NCBI RefSeq assembly: GCF_000647975.1
Contig: NZ_JFKE01000009.1
Coordinates: 34,132 to 98,131 of the forward strand
Direction of reading: 5' to 3'
Source: Actibacterium mucosum KCTC 23349
Lineage (GTDB): Bacteria; Pseudomonadota; Alphaproteobacteria; Rhodobacterales; Rhodobacteraceae
Length of the DNA: 64,000 bases
The notes below the pieces were generated by a model. That model was not told the origin of the DNA. It ran no database searches and saw only the letters and a list, made by a program, of their open reading frames with translations. Shown in pieces: positions 24,206 through 32,493 of the stretch. Within the stretch, counting starts at the first letter, position 1, and the number at the start of each line of letters is the position of its first letter. The position numbers and the translations under genes are program-made.

Positions 24206-25948
24206 TTACTCTGCCGCGACCGTGGCGCTGACGCGCTGCTTGTCGTAGGCGTCTTTCTCATCTTCAGCGATTTCAACGACATACGGCTTGACGTCTTGCT
24301 TACGATGCGCCGGTTTGCCGTCGTCGCCCTTGGTCAGGATCGTGTGGCAGAACCAGTTGTCGTTGTCGCGCTCGAACTCGACCCGGTTGTGATACAGGCC
24401 CCACCGGCTTTCGGTGCGATACAGCGACGCCGCGGCCGCCATGTCGGCGCAATCGAGGATCGACGAAGCCTCCAGCGCCCGCATCAGCTCGTGGCTGTCG
24501 CGCACATACATGCCCTGATCCATGTCCTCGCGCACTTCTTCGAACCGCTTCTGGGCCAGTTCCATCTTGGCCGTCACTTTTGGCGGCTGCAGATAGTCGT
24601 TCACCAACCGGCGGGTCTTGTATTCGATCTGGTTGGGTGGAATGCCGTCGTCGCGCTTGGTCGGGGCCAGAACGCGGGTGCGTTCGGCATCCACCTCGCC
24701 CTGATCGAAGCTTGCAAAGTCCACATCCGCGATGAAATCCGCCGCGTCCAGCCCGGCAAAGGCGCCGTTGGTGAACGCCCCCAGCATATAGTTATGCGGC
24801 ACGTTGGCCATATCGCCCGCCGCGTAAAGGCCGGGGATCGTGGTGCGGGCATGTTCGTCGACAAACACACCCGAGGCCGAATGGCCCGAGCAAAAGCCGA
24901 TCTCCGAGATATGCATCTCGATCATCTGCTTGCGATAGTCGGTGCCGCGCCCTTGGTGGAAATGGCCGCGCGTGGGGCGTTCAACGATGTGCAGCACCCG
25001 CTCGATCTCGGCCACGGTTTCCTCGGCCAGGTGGTTCAGTTTCAGGTAAACCGGTCCCTTGCCGCCCTGCAATTCGTCATAAAATTCCTGCATCATCTGG
25101 CCCGACCAATAATCGCACTCGATGAAACGTTCGCCCTTGGCATTGGCGGTGTAGCCGCCCATGGGGCCGGCCACATAGGCGCATGCCGGGCCGTTGTAAT
25201 CCTTGATCAGCGGGTTGATCTGATAACATTCGAGGTTCGCAAGCCCCGCGCCGGCGTGATAGGCCATGGCATAGCCTTCGCCCGAGTTCGACGCGTTTTC
25301 GTAGGTGCCATACAAATAGCCCGACGTGGGCAGACCCAATCGGCCTGCCGCCCCCAGCCCCATGATCACCGCCTTGGCACGCACGACCAGAAACTCGGCC
25401 GACCGTGTGTTGACGCAGATCGCGCCGGCAACGCGGCCTTCACCGGTCAGCAGGCGGGTGGCCATGTAACGGTTGATGATGTTGATACGGGCCTTGCGCA
25501 GCTGGCGGTACAGCGCCTTTTTCACCGTGTCGCCGTTGGGCATCGGCAGAACATAGGTGCCGATATGGTGCACCTTCTTGACGTCGTATTCGCCGTTTTC
25601 GTCTTTCTGGAACCGGATACCGAACTCGTCCAGCTCCTGAATGATACCATAGCATTCCTGGGCATAACGATAGACCGCCGCCTGATCGCAGATGCCGTCA
25701 TTGGCGATGGTGATTTCCTTGGTGTACTGCTCGGGCGTGGCATAGCCCGGAATGACCGAGTTGTTCAGCCCGTCCATCCCCATCGAGATCGCGCCCGACC
25801 GTTTCACATTGGCCTTGTCCAGCAGGACAACATTCGCCTTGGGGTTCTTGCGTTTGGCCTTCAGTGCGGCCATCGGCCCGGCGGTTCCGCCGCCAATGAC
25901 CAGAATGTCACAATCAATCTGTGTCAGGCCGTCTAGTATTTCGTCCAT
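24206..25948 (-). CDS. AprA-like FAD-dependent oxidoreductase (fumarate reductase superfamily)
   Basis: 580 residues. N-terminal FAD-binding motif ILVIGGGTAGPMAALKA (residues about 15-31), DKANVKRSGA as in AprA/FrdA flavin contacts, and C-terminal GVFVDEHARTTIPGLYAAGDM completing the FAD site. The pairing with an AprB-like ferredoxin points to the APS reductase branch rather than succinate dehydrogenase. No sat gene or other dissimilatory sulfur genes are seen in the window, so APS reduction or sulfite oxidation is not assured. The substrate may come from the adjacent NitT/TauT importer. Start ATG 25948. Confidence 0.85.
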   Translation of the reverse strand: MDEILDGLTQIDCDILVIGGGTAGPMAALKAKRKNPKANVVLLDKANVKRSGAISMGMDGLNNSVIPGYATPEQYTKEITIANDGICDQAAVYRYAQECYGIIQELDEFGIRFQKDENGEYDVKKVHHIGTYVLPMPNGDTVKKALYRQLRKARINIINRYMATRLLTGEGRVAGAICVNTRSAEFLVVRAKAVIMGLGAAGRLGLPTSGYLYGTYENASNSGEGYAMAYHAGAGLANLECYQINPLIKDYNGPACAYVAGPMGGYTANAKGERFIECDYWSGQMMQEFYDELQGGKGPVYLKLNHLAEETVAEIERVLHIVERPTRGHFHQGRGTDYRKQMIEMHISEIGFCSGHSASGVFVDEHARTTIPGLYAAGDMANVPHNYMLGAFTNGAFAGLDAADFIADVDFASFDQGEVDAERTRVLAPTKRDDGIPPNQIEYKTRRLVNDYLQPPKVTAKMELAQKRFEEVREDMDQGMYVRDSHELMRALEASSILDCADMAAAASLYRTESRWGLYHNRVEFERDNDNWFCHTILTKGDDGKPAHRKQDVKPYVVEIAEDEKDAYDKQRVSATVAAE

Positions 25949-26009
25949 TGCCGGGCTCCTGCTGGGTCTCGCGTACAGGCTGCGCTGCGTTGCAGCGTCA
26001 GAATGTCAA

Positions 26010-26300
26010 TTAGTTGTCAAGCTGGTCGGAAAGTTCCCGCAGATAGGGGAACGGATAGATCGCGCGGTCATGCCCGTCTGAAAAATGGACGTTCACGCCA
26101 AAACCTCCCACCGGGAACAGGCCGGTGATGGAAATGCCGGGCTGAACCGTGATTTCCCCGTGATCCAGACGTTCGCGCACGGACCAGGCGTCGCGCGCTT
26201 CGCGGCGCAACAGGGCGGCGGGCAATGTTGTTGTTTCGCCGCTGTCCCAATTGACATGCAGGTGCTGTGCGTCTGCGCTGGCGGTCATTTCTTCGATCAT
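26010..26300 (-). CDS. DUF971 protein
   Basis: 96 residues. Pattern LHVNWDSGETTTLPA, LLRREARDA and VHFSDGHDRAIYPFPYLREL is that of DUF971, the small domain also found at the N-terminus of gamma-butyrobetaine hydroxylase and in some iron-sulfur assembly proteins. It is the first gene of the minus-strand set leading to the AprA-like gene (61-base gap). It may help iron-sulfur or metal loading of the AprBA-like enzyme. Function otherwise unknown. Confidence 0.83.
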   Translation of the reverse strand: MIEEMTASADAQHLHVNWDSGETTTLPAALLRREARDAWSVRERLDHGEITVQPGISITGLFPVGGFGVNVHFSDGHDRAIYPFPYLRELSDQLDN

Positions 26301-26425
26301 GGGTGGCTCCGATCTGTCTTTCGTTCACCCTCGCGAAACTTCGGATCGGCCAATAGCAATTACTTTACGGACAGGTGCCGCTGCGCTGCGGCAAGCAGGG
26401 GCAAGCCAGATTTGGAGACGCGCTC

Positions 26426-26767
26426 ATGACCTATGTCGTCACAGACAATTGCATCGCCTGCAAATACACCGATTGCGTGTCGGTGTGCCCTGTTGATTGC
26501 TTTTACGAAGGCGAGAACATGTTGGTGATCGATCCCGTTGAATGCATCGATTGCGGCGTGTGCGAGCCCGAATGCCCCGCCGACGCGATTCGCGCAGATA
26601 CCGAGCCGGACATGGAAAAATGGGTCACGTTCAACGCCAAATACGCGGCGCTGTGGCCGGTCATCACCGAGGCCAAAGAACCGATGGCCGATGCCGACAG
26701 TCTGGACGGCACACCCGGCAAGCTGGACACACATTTCTCGGAAACCCCGGCCGCGCCGGCCTTGTGA
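26426..26767 (+). CDS. fdxA: FdxA-type 7Fe ferredoxin
   Basis: 113 residues from ATG 26426. [18 protein letters not shown] binds a [3Fe-4S] plus part of a [4Fe-4S] cluster, and [16 protein letters not shown] completes the second; the helix [16 protein letters not shown] is the FdxA C-terminal signature. It is divergent from DUF971 and 10 bases ahead of a ferredoxin-NADP reductase, so the pair can exchange electrons with NADPH, and possibly with the AprBA-like system next door. Confidence 0.93.
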   Translation: MTYVVTDNCIACKYTDCVSVCPVDCFYEGENMLVIDPVECIDCGVCEPECPADAIRADTEPDMEKWVTFNAKYAALWPVITEAKEPMADADSLDGTPGKLDTHFSETPAAPAL

Positions 26768-26777
26768 GGATTATCCC

Positions 26778-27566
26778 ATGAACGCCCCCGCCAAAATCCT
26801 GCCCGACGCGCAGACCATTACCTCGGTCCAGCATTGGTCCGACACGTTGTTTTCCTTTCGCGTGACACGGCCACGATCGCTGCGGTTCCGGTCAGGCGAA
26901 TTCGTGATGATCGGACTGCTGAAAGACGACGGGAAACCGCTGCTGCGCGCCTATTCCATCGCCTCGCCCAGCTGGGATGAAGAGCTGGAGTTCTATTCAA
27001 TCAAGGTGCCCGACGGCCCGCTGACCTCGCGCCTGCAAAAGATCGAACCGGGTGACAAGATCATCCTGCGCCCCAAGCCCGTGGGCACGCTGGTGCTGGA
27101 CGCGCTGCTGCCCGGCAAACGGCTGTGGATGATTGCCACCGGCACCGGCATTGCGCCCTTTGCGTCCCTGCTGCGCGACCCCGAAACCTTCGAGGCCTAT
27201 GACCAGGTCATCGTCGCGCATACCTGCCGCACCAAGGCCGAACTGGCCTATGGCGCCGAAATCGTCGAGGCCCTGCCGGACGATCCGCTGATTGGCGAAT
27301 TGGTGGGGGACAAGTTGAAATACTATCCCACCACCACGCGCGAACCGTCGCAGTATCAGGGCCGGATCAGCGACCATATCCGCGATGGCCAGGTGTTCGA
27401 AACGCTGGGTTTGCCGGCCTGGGCGCCCGAGGCTGACCGCGTCATGATCTGCGGCAACCTTGCGCTGAACAAGGACATCATGGCGCTGTGCGAGGCCCAC
27501 GGCCTGCAAGAAGGCGCAAACTCTGCGCCCAAGCATTTCGTGGTGGAAAAAGCGTTTATTGACTAA
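26778..27566 (+). CDS. fpr: Ferredoxin-NADP reductase
   Basis: 262 residues from ATG 26778. FAD-binding RAYSIASPSW, the phosphate loop and the NADP motif MIATGTGIAPFASLL, then VMICGNLALNKDI and C-terminal HFVVEKAFID as in bacterial FPR of the Azotobacter/Rhodobacter subclass. It reduces FdxA with NADPH or the reverse. The last 11 bases overlap the convergent DsbA-like gene. Confidence 0.93.
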   Translation: MNAPAKILPDAQTITSVQHWSDTLFSFRVTRPRSLRFRSGEFVMIGLLKDDGKPLLRAYSIASPSWDEELEFYSIKVPDGPLTSRLQKIEPGDKIILRPKPVGTLVLDALLPGKRLWMIATGTGIAPFASLLRDPETFEAYDQVIVAHTCRTKAELAYGAEIVEALPDDPLIGELVGDKLKYYPTTTREPSQYQGRISDHIRDGQVFETLGLPAWAPEADRVMICGNLALNKDIMALCEAHGLQEGANSAPKHFVVEKAFID

Positions 27567-28251
27567 GCCACAGAGCCTTCAACTCGTCCAATGTGGCCGT
27601 GCCGAATGTCACGCTGCTGGGCGTGACGAAGGCAGGGGTGCCCAGCACCTGCATCTCGACCGCGAAGTCGCGGTTATAGCCAATGCGGGCTGTCACGTCT
27701 TCGCTGTCCATCGCGGTCTGGATCTTGGAGAAATCCAACCCCTCGTCCTGCGCGATCCGCGCAAAGCTGGGTGTGTTCAGTGGCCCGCGCAAATGCCACA
27801 GCGCGTCATGCACCCGCGCATAGGCCGCGTCACCTGCCACCGATTGCACCGCCAGCGCAAACCGCGCCCCGCGCTCTGACCCCGGCGTCAGGATCGGCAA
27901 TTGCCGCATCTCGATCCGCAACTCGGGATGCTCGGCCACCAGTGTCTCCAGCATCGGGTGCATCGCCTTGCACGGCGCGCAACGGTAATCGAAAAACTCG
28001 ACCACGCGGATCGGCGCATCCGCGCGCCCCATGCCAAGGACCGGGGGGGCATCGAACATCGGCTGGTGGGGTTCCAGCCGCTCTTTCAGTTCGGCTTCGG
28101 CCCGCCGCGCCGACAGGATCTCCAGCGCCTCAAGGATCACTTCGGGGTTATCAAGGATATAGGCCCGCACCCGCGCATCCAGGTCGGGCTCGTGCGCGTG
28201 CGCCGTCGCCGCCCACAGCGCGCATATCAAAGGTGTAACAAGGGTTCGCAT
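27556..28251 (-). CDS. DsbA-family periplasmic thiol-disulfide protein
   Basis: 231 residues from ATG 28251; the frame is open to 28293 but the signal peptide MRTLVTPLICALWAATAHA fits the later start. Thioredoxin-like domain with CxxC in YRCAPCKAMHP near residue 105 and the cis-Pro loop VLGTPAFV. An N-terminal dimerisation-like helix RAYILDNPEVILEALEIL matches the DsbA/ScsC-like proteins of roseobacters. It likely oxidises or isomerises periplasmic proteins; it could help cytochrome c or copper-protein maturation of the neighbouring locus. Confidence 0.85.
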   Translation of the reverse strand: MRTLVTPLICALWAATAHAHEPDLDARVRAYILDNPEVILEALEILSARRAEAELKERLEPHQPMFDAPPVLGMGRADAPIRVVEFFDYRCAPCKAMHPMLETLVAEHPELRIEMRQLPILTPGSERGARFALAVQSVAGDAAYARVHDALWHLRGPLNTPSFARIAQDEGLDFSKIQTAMDSEDVTARIGYNRDFAVEMQVLGTPAFVTPSSVTFGTATLDELKALWLSQ

Positions 28252-28442
28252 TTCACGGCCTCTTTCTTTGGGCCAAGTATAATTGCGCCGCAAACCGGGA
28301 CGCGGAAATTCGCGTGCCTCGCGGGTCTGTGACAGGTGCCATCCCGAAACCGGCGTTCAAAACGGCACGATGCCAAGAAATCGATCAGTTGCGGGGTGAT
28401 CGGGGCGCAGTTGCCCGTGATCGCTGGCGCCCGGTGCTGCGG

Positions 28443-29090
28443 TCAGCCGTCGCGCGCGTCGCTGCGGGCTTTCAACGCCCCAAGCAGGCGGTGGCTGCGC
28501 CGAAGCACCGTGACGACAGACCCCAGCGCGACGATCCACAGCACGCTCAGCAGAACCGGAACGCCAAGGACGGTGGGCGTCACGGCCGCCAACACCGCAC
28601 CGGCGGTGACGGCGGCCATTCGGTGTGGTTTGGCCATCGGCCCGCGGAAATCTGCGGGCAGGCCCAACTCGCTGCCCAGGGCGCGGGTATAGGCCGTGGC
28701 AACGGCGCCGGCCGACGCGGCCCATCCCAGCGCCGGTTCCCCCACGGCCAGCCCCAGCCCGACAAGGATCAACACATCCGCCAGCCTGTCCGGCATCTCG
28801 TTCCAGAACGCCCCTTGTGGTGTGCCCAATCCGCCTTCCACCGCGACCATTCCGTCCAACAGGTTGCACAGCAGGCGCAACTGACACCCAAGCGCAGCCC
28901 CTAACAGGCAAAGGCTCTGCGCGCCTCCGTCGATCCAGGCCACGGCCCACAGCAACAGCCCCGCAAGCGCGGCGAACAGGATGGAGGTCTGCGAAATCAG
29001 GTTCGGCGCAACACCTGCGGTGGCCAGCGATGCGGCAATCTTGGCCGCGATCTTGGTGTCACGGCTGGCGAGGGGGCGGCGGTCAGGCAT
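28443..29090 (-). CDS. CDP-alcohol phosphatidyltransferase-like membrane protein
   Basis: 215 residues with about five to six membrane segments. The family motif D-x2-DG-x2-AR-x8-G-x3-D-x3-D is degenerate: NLLDGMVAVEGG followed by NEMPDRLAD keeps DG, A and the last two Asp, but the first Asp is Asn, the Arg is Val and the second Gly position is Asn. It is the last gene of an operon with plsC and cdsA, so a lipid head-group role is expected; activity with altered catalytic residues is uncertain. Confidence 0.75.
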   Translation of the reverse strand: MPDRRPLASRDTKIAAKIAASLATAGVAPNLISQTSILFAALAGLLLWAVAWIDGGAQSLCLLGAALGCQLRLLCNLLDGMVAVEGGLGTPQGAFWNEMPDRLADVLILVGLGLAVGEPALGWAASAGAVATAYTRALGSELGLPADFRGPMAKPHRMAAVTAGAVLAAVTPTVLGVPVLLSVLWIVALGSVVTVLRRSHRLLGALKARSDARDG

Positions 29091-29451
29091 GTCGGTAAAG
29101 TGTAAACGTATAAAAGCAGGCGTAAAGCGTGGACACGGTCAGCGGAACGGCGATTGTCGCCAGCAGGGCCGGGGTGCCGGCCAGGCTGTGAACAACGCTC
29201 AGCAACGTGACCGAGACCGCGAACGCTGCCAGGGGAGGCAATATGAAACGCCGCCACCCGTTGCTGCGCTGAAAGATGCGTTCGATCATGGCCTTCAGGC
29301 CCAGCGTGATCACTGCGCTCAGAACACCCTGTACCACTGCCGCGATCAACGGGGCGGGCAGTGCGTAGGACCGGTTGGCGAAGAAGGCCCAGCCGCCCAT
29401 CAGGATGAACCCACCGGCACCATGCACCAGCTTGCTTTGCATCAGGCTCAT
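29083..29451 (-). CDS. Small membrane protein of unknown function
   Basis: 122 residues, about four hydrophobic segments (near 12-25, 32-52, 68-86, 92-112), no catalytic motif seen. ATGA overlap with cdsA upstream and an 8-base overlap with the CDP-alcohol transferase-like gene downstream make it part of the phospholipid operon. It could be a flippase-like helper or assembly factor; nothing more can be said from sequence. Confidence 0.75.
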   Translation of the reverse strand: MSLMQSKLVHGAGGFILMGGWAFFANRSYALPAPLIAAVVQGVLSAVITLGLKAMIERIFQRSNGWRRFILPPLAAFAVSVTLLSVVHSLAGTPALLATIAVPLTVSTLYACFYTFTLYRHA

Positions 29452-30395
29452 GTCACGGCCCAGAAATAGCGCACGACGTGAAAGAAGATCGGGGCCGAGA
29501 AGACGACCGAGTCCAACCGGTCAATGAACCCGCCATGCCCGGCAATCAGGTGGCCCCAGTCCTTGACCCCTTTGTCGCGCTTGATGGCCGACATCACCAA
29601 TCCCCCGAAAAAGCCCATGACGGCGATCATCAGGGCCATCAGGAACGCCTGCCACATGGTGAACGGCGTCATCCACCACAGCCCGGCCCCCAGCAAGCTG
29701 GCGGTTAAAACCCCGCCCAGAAACCCTTCCCACGTCTTGGATGGCGACAGGACCGGCGCGATCTTGTGGCGCCCCATCAGCTTGCCAAAGACATATTGCA
29801 ACACGTCCGACCCCTGTACGACGGCCACAAGGAATGCGATCAGCAGGATCGATTTGCCCTCGTATCCCGGAATGTTCAGGTCCATCAGCGCCGGCACGTG
29901 GCTGCCTGCAAACACACAGATCATCAGACCCCATTGCGTCTCGGACACGCGGGTCAGGAAATTCTCGGTCTCGCCGCGCAAGGCTGCGATGATGGGCAGG
30001 AACAGGAAGGCATAGACCGGGATAAAGATCGAATACAGCCCGTACCAGTCGATCCAGATCAGGTAATACTGAAACGGCAGCACCACATAGAACGCCGCCG
30101 CCAGGGCATAGTGATCGGCGCGCGACTTTGCCGTCAGCGTCAGGAATTCACGCATCGCCGCAAAGGACAGCAACGCGAACAGGATCACGGCCCCCGCCCG
30201 ACCGGCCAGCATCGCAAAGGACAGCAACGCCACCATCGCCCACCACGCATTGACCCGCGCCACGAGGTTTTCAATCACCGGGTCGGTCTTGTCGGGGCCC
30301 AGCCGCGATTTCAGGGTGAAGGCCACCATCGATGCCACGATCAGCACGCACAACACGCCCGCCAGCAGAAACACAAATTCCATCGGTGCGCTCAT
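29448..30395 (-). CDS. cdsA: Phosphatidate cytidylyltransferase
   Basis: 315 residues with about eight membrane segments. The C-terminal CdsA signature is complete: SAIKRDKGVKDWG followed by HGGFIDRLDS, with the metal-binding Asp residues. It makes CDP-diacylglycerol from phosphatidic acid and CTP, matching plsC just upstream, which makes phosphatidic acid. It is longer than the core enzyme (about 270-285). Possibly a second copy beside a housekeeping cdsA elsewhere. Confidence 0.88.
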   Translation of the reverse strand: MSAPMEFVFLLAGVLCVLIVASMVAFTLKSRLGPDKTDPVIENLVARVNAWWAMVALLSFAMLAGRAGAVILFALLSFAAMREFLTLTAKSRADHYALAAAFYVVLPFQYYLIWIDWYGLYSIFIPVYAFLFLPIIAALRGETENFLTRVSETQWGLMICVFAGSHVPALMDLNIPGYEGKSILLIAFLVAVVQGSDVLQYVFGKLMGRHKIAPVLSPSKTWEGFLGGVLTASLLGAGLWWMTPFTMWQAFLMALMIAVMGFFGGLVMSAIKRDKGVKDWGHLIAGHGGFIDRLDSVVFSAPIFFHVVRYFWAVT

Positions 30396-31045
30396 CCGGT
30401 CTCTCCGCTTTCGCCCAGCTCAAGCAGCGCGGCATGGGTGCGTGCCAGGAACGCATCTTTGTCTTCCCCGTCTTGCAGCCACATCGCCGCGCCGAACCGA
30501 ATGGTACACAGCAATGGCACCGGAAAGACCTCGCCCTTGGGCATCACGCTGCTCAGGTTTTCGATCCACACCGGCACCAGATCCACATCAGGCCGCTGCG
30601 TGGCCAGATGAAACAGGCCTGACTTGAACGGCAACAAAGGCGCGTCGGTCGTGTTCCGCGTCCCCTCGGGGAACAGGATCAACGAACTGCCCGCATCCAG
30701 TGCCTCGGCCATCAGGGCGATGGGGTCTTCGGTACGCGTGTCCGGGTTGCGGTCGATCAGAACCGCGTTGAACACCTCGCGGCCCACAAAGGACTTGGGC
30801 CTTGACGTCAGCCAATAGTCGCCCGCGGCCACCGGACGCGTGCGCCGACGCATATGGGGCGGCAGCACCGACCAGACCAGAACAAAATCGCCATTGCTGG
30901 TGTGGTTTGCGAAATAGACCCGTTTCTTGGCAACAGGTTCAACCCCGTCCCAAATGGCCCGAACCGCCGTCACGACGCGGGCAAACAGGATAATCATCTC
31001 TGCTGTCACAGCAGCAGACCAAGACTTAAAGGGCATACTCGGCAT
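30392..31045 (-). CDS. 1-acyl-glycerol-3-phosphate acyltransferase (PlsC family)
   Basis: 217 residues. HX4D motif NHTSNGD, and block III FPEGTRN are present, with VLIDRNPDTR between them. It acylates lysophosphatidate or a related lipid at the membrane. Start is ATG 31045 or ATG 31036 (second Met). It heads a four-gene minus-strand operon with cdsA, a small membrane protein and a CDP-alcohol transferase-like gene, all overlapping. Confidence 0.88.
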   Translation of the reverse strand: MPSMPFKSWSAAVTAEMIILFARVVTAVRAIWDGVEPVAKKRVYFANHTSNGDFVLVWSVLPPHMRRRTRPVAAGDYWLTSRPKSFVGREVFNAVLIDRNPDTRTEDPIALMAEALDAGSSLILFPEGTRNTTDAPLLPFKSGLFHLATQRPDVDLVPVWIENLSSVMPKGEVFPVPLLCTIRFGAAMWLQDGEDKDAFLARTHAALLELGESGETG

Positions 31046-31215
31046 TCACTTTCTGCGGAACACGGGTTCAGTTTGACCACGCCACACCAAAAGGCAATGG
31101 CCACGAAACGCCGCCGCGCCTGGGCCACCTGTATACGTCACCTGTTGACTTCCACCTGTTGCGCAAGCGACTTACGCGTCAACCACACCCTTTTGCTTGA
31201 ACCCAAGGCCCGTCT

Positions 31216-32424
31216 ATGGCGATACCCACAACGATCCTGAACGGCTTTCTTGGCGCCGGGAAAACCACCCTGATGCAAAGCCTTCTGGCCCAAGCGCGCG
31301 CGGCGCAGGGCGTGACCCTTGGCGTCATCGTCAACGAGATGAGCACGCTGGACATCGACGGATCGGTTCTGGACACAACCGAGGTGATCTCGCGCCACAG
31401 CCCGCACTTCGCGTCAATCCCGGGTGGCAGCATCAGCAGCCGGGACGGGTTGCCACAGTTTCTTGACGCCGTGCGCAAAGTGCTTGCCGACGGGCAGGTC
31501 ACGCATTTGCTGATCGAAACATCCGGCAGCACCCATCCCTGGCCTCTTTTGCAGGCCATTCGGGATATGCAAACCCTGCAATTGCGCGGTTTCCTGTCGC
31601 TGGTCGACACTGTTGTTCTGGCTCAGGACCACGATTTTGGCCGCGCCATCCACCCGCGCGCCAGCGCCCATTTGCAGGCGGGCCGCAGGGGTGTCGAGAA
31701 CCTGCTGGCTGAACAGATCATGTTTGCCAGCCGCATCCTGCTCAGCAAGGTCGACAAGGTGGGGCCCGAGGTGCCGCAGCACGTGGCGCAGGCGATCCAC
31801 CCGCTGAACCCCTTTGCCGACATCGCCGCGATGCAATGGGGCAACCTGAGGTTAGAGAACGTGTTGTCGCTGCCCGAATACGACTTTGCGCGGGTGCAGA
31901 CGCTGGGGGATGAGCTGACACAATGGGACGCCGACCATGGCACCGATACCATGGCACACCCGGAAAGCTACAAGATCGGCAGCCGTGTCCTGCGCGACCC
32001 GCGACCCTTTCACCCGCAACGCCTTTGGGACGTGTATAACAAGTTCCTTGGCATCGGGATTTACCGCAGCAAGGGCTTTTTCTGGCTGCCCAGCCGCGAC
32101 AACCTTGTGCTGCTGTGGAACCAGACCGGCGGCAGTGTCGGGCTTGAGATTCTGAACTACTGGAAGGTCAGCGCCCTACAGGATGAAAGCCTGAACCTGT
32201 CAGAGCAGGAGAAGGAAGTGATGCAGGCCAAACTGGCCCAGGCCGACCCCGATTTTGGGGACCGCCGCTGCCAGCTTACCGTGATTGGGAACGAGGCCGA
32301 ACTGGACGCCTTCGTCGACGCCCTGCAAACCTGTTTTTGTGACGATGCAGAGATTGCGGCGTGGAAGGCCGGGGAAGCCTTCGCCGACCCGTGGCCCCAA
32401 ACCGTCACAACGCTGAAGTCCTAG
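31216..32424 (+). CDS. COG0523 (CobW-family) GTPase with SxSS in place of CxCC
   Basis: 402 residues. Walker A GFLGAGKTTLMQ, switch region NEMSTLDIDG, base-recognition-like SKVDKV and a CobW C-terminal domain beginning near residue 255 (SRVLRDPRPFHP). The metal-binding CxCC that normally follows switch I is GGSISSRDG here: Ser72, Ser74 and Ser75 replace the three cysteines. COG0523 GTPases insert or chaperone zinc, cobalt or iron; loss of the thiols suggests harder-ligand metal binding or loss of metal function. The gene is monocistronic. Confidence 0.87.
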   Translation: MAIPTTILNGFLGAGKTTLMQSLLAQARAAQGVTLGVIVNEMSTLDIDGSVLDTTEVISRHSPHFASIPGGSISSRDGLPQFLDAVRKVLADGQVTHLLIETSGSTHPWPLLQAIRDMQTLQLRGFLSLVDTVVLAQDHDFGRAIHPRASAHLQAGRRGVENLLAEQIMFASRILLSKVDKVGPEVPQHVAQAIHPLNPFADIAAMQWGNLRLENVLSLPEYDFARVQTLGDELTQWDADHGTDTMAHPESYKIGSRVLRDPRPFHPQRLWDVYNKFLGIGIYRSKGFFWLPSRDNLVLLWNQTGGSVGLEILNYWKVSALQDESLNLSEQEKEVMQAKLAQADPDFGDRRCQLTVIGNEAELDAFVDALQTCFCDDAEIAAWKAGEAFADPWPQTVTTLKS

Positions 32425-32463
32425 GGGCTGCAGAGTTTAAACTTAGGGGCGTTGGCGGGGTGG

Positions 32464-32491
32464 AAACTTTAACAACCCCGTTAAAGTTTTT
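32464..32491. terminator. Bidirectional terminator between cobW-like and ABC ATPase genes
   Basis: AAACTTTAAC (32464-32473), six-base loop, GTTAAAGTTT (32480-32489), flanked by T on the plus side and by T on the complementary side. It can serve both convergent transcripts. Confidence 0.75.
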
Positions 32492-32493
32492 GG

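Noticed and set aside
24176..25936. A 586-codon plus-strand frame opposite the AprA-like gene
   Set aside because: Antisense shadow of a real flavoprotein gene; no domain or ribosome-binding site.
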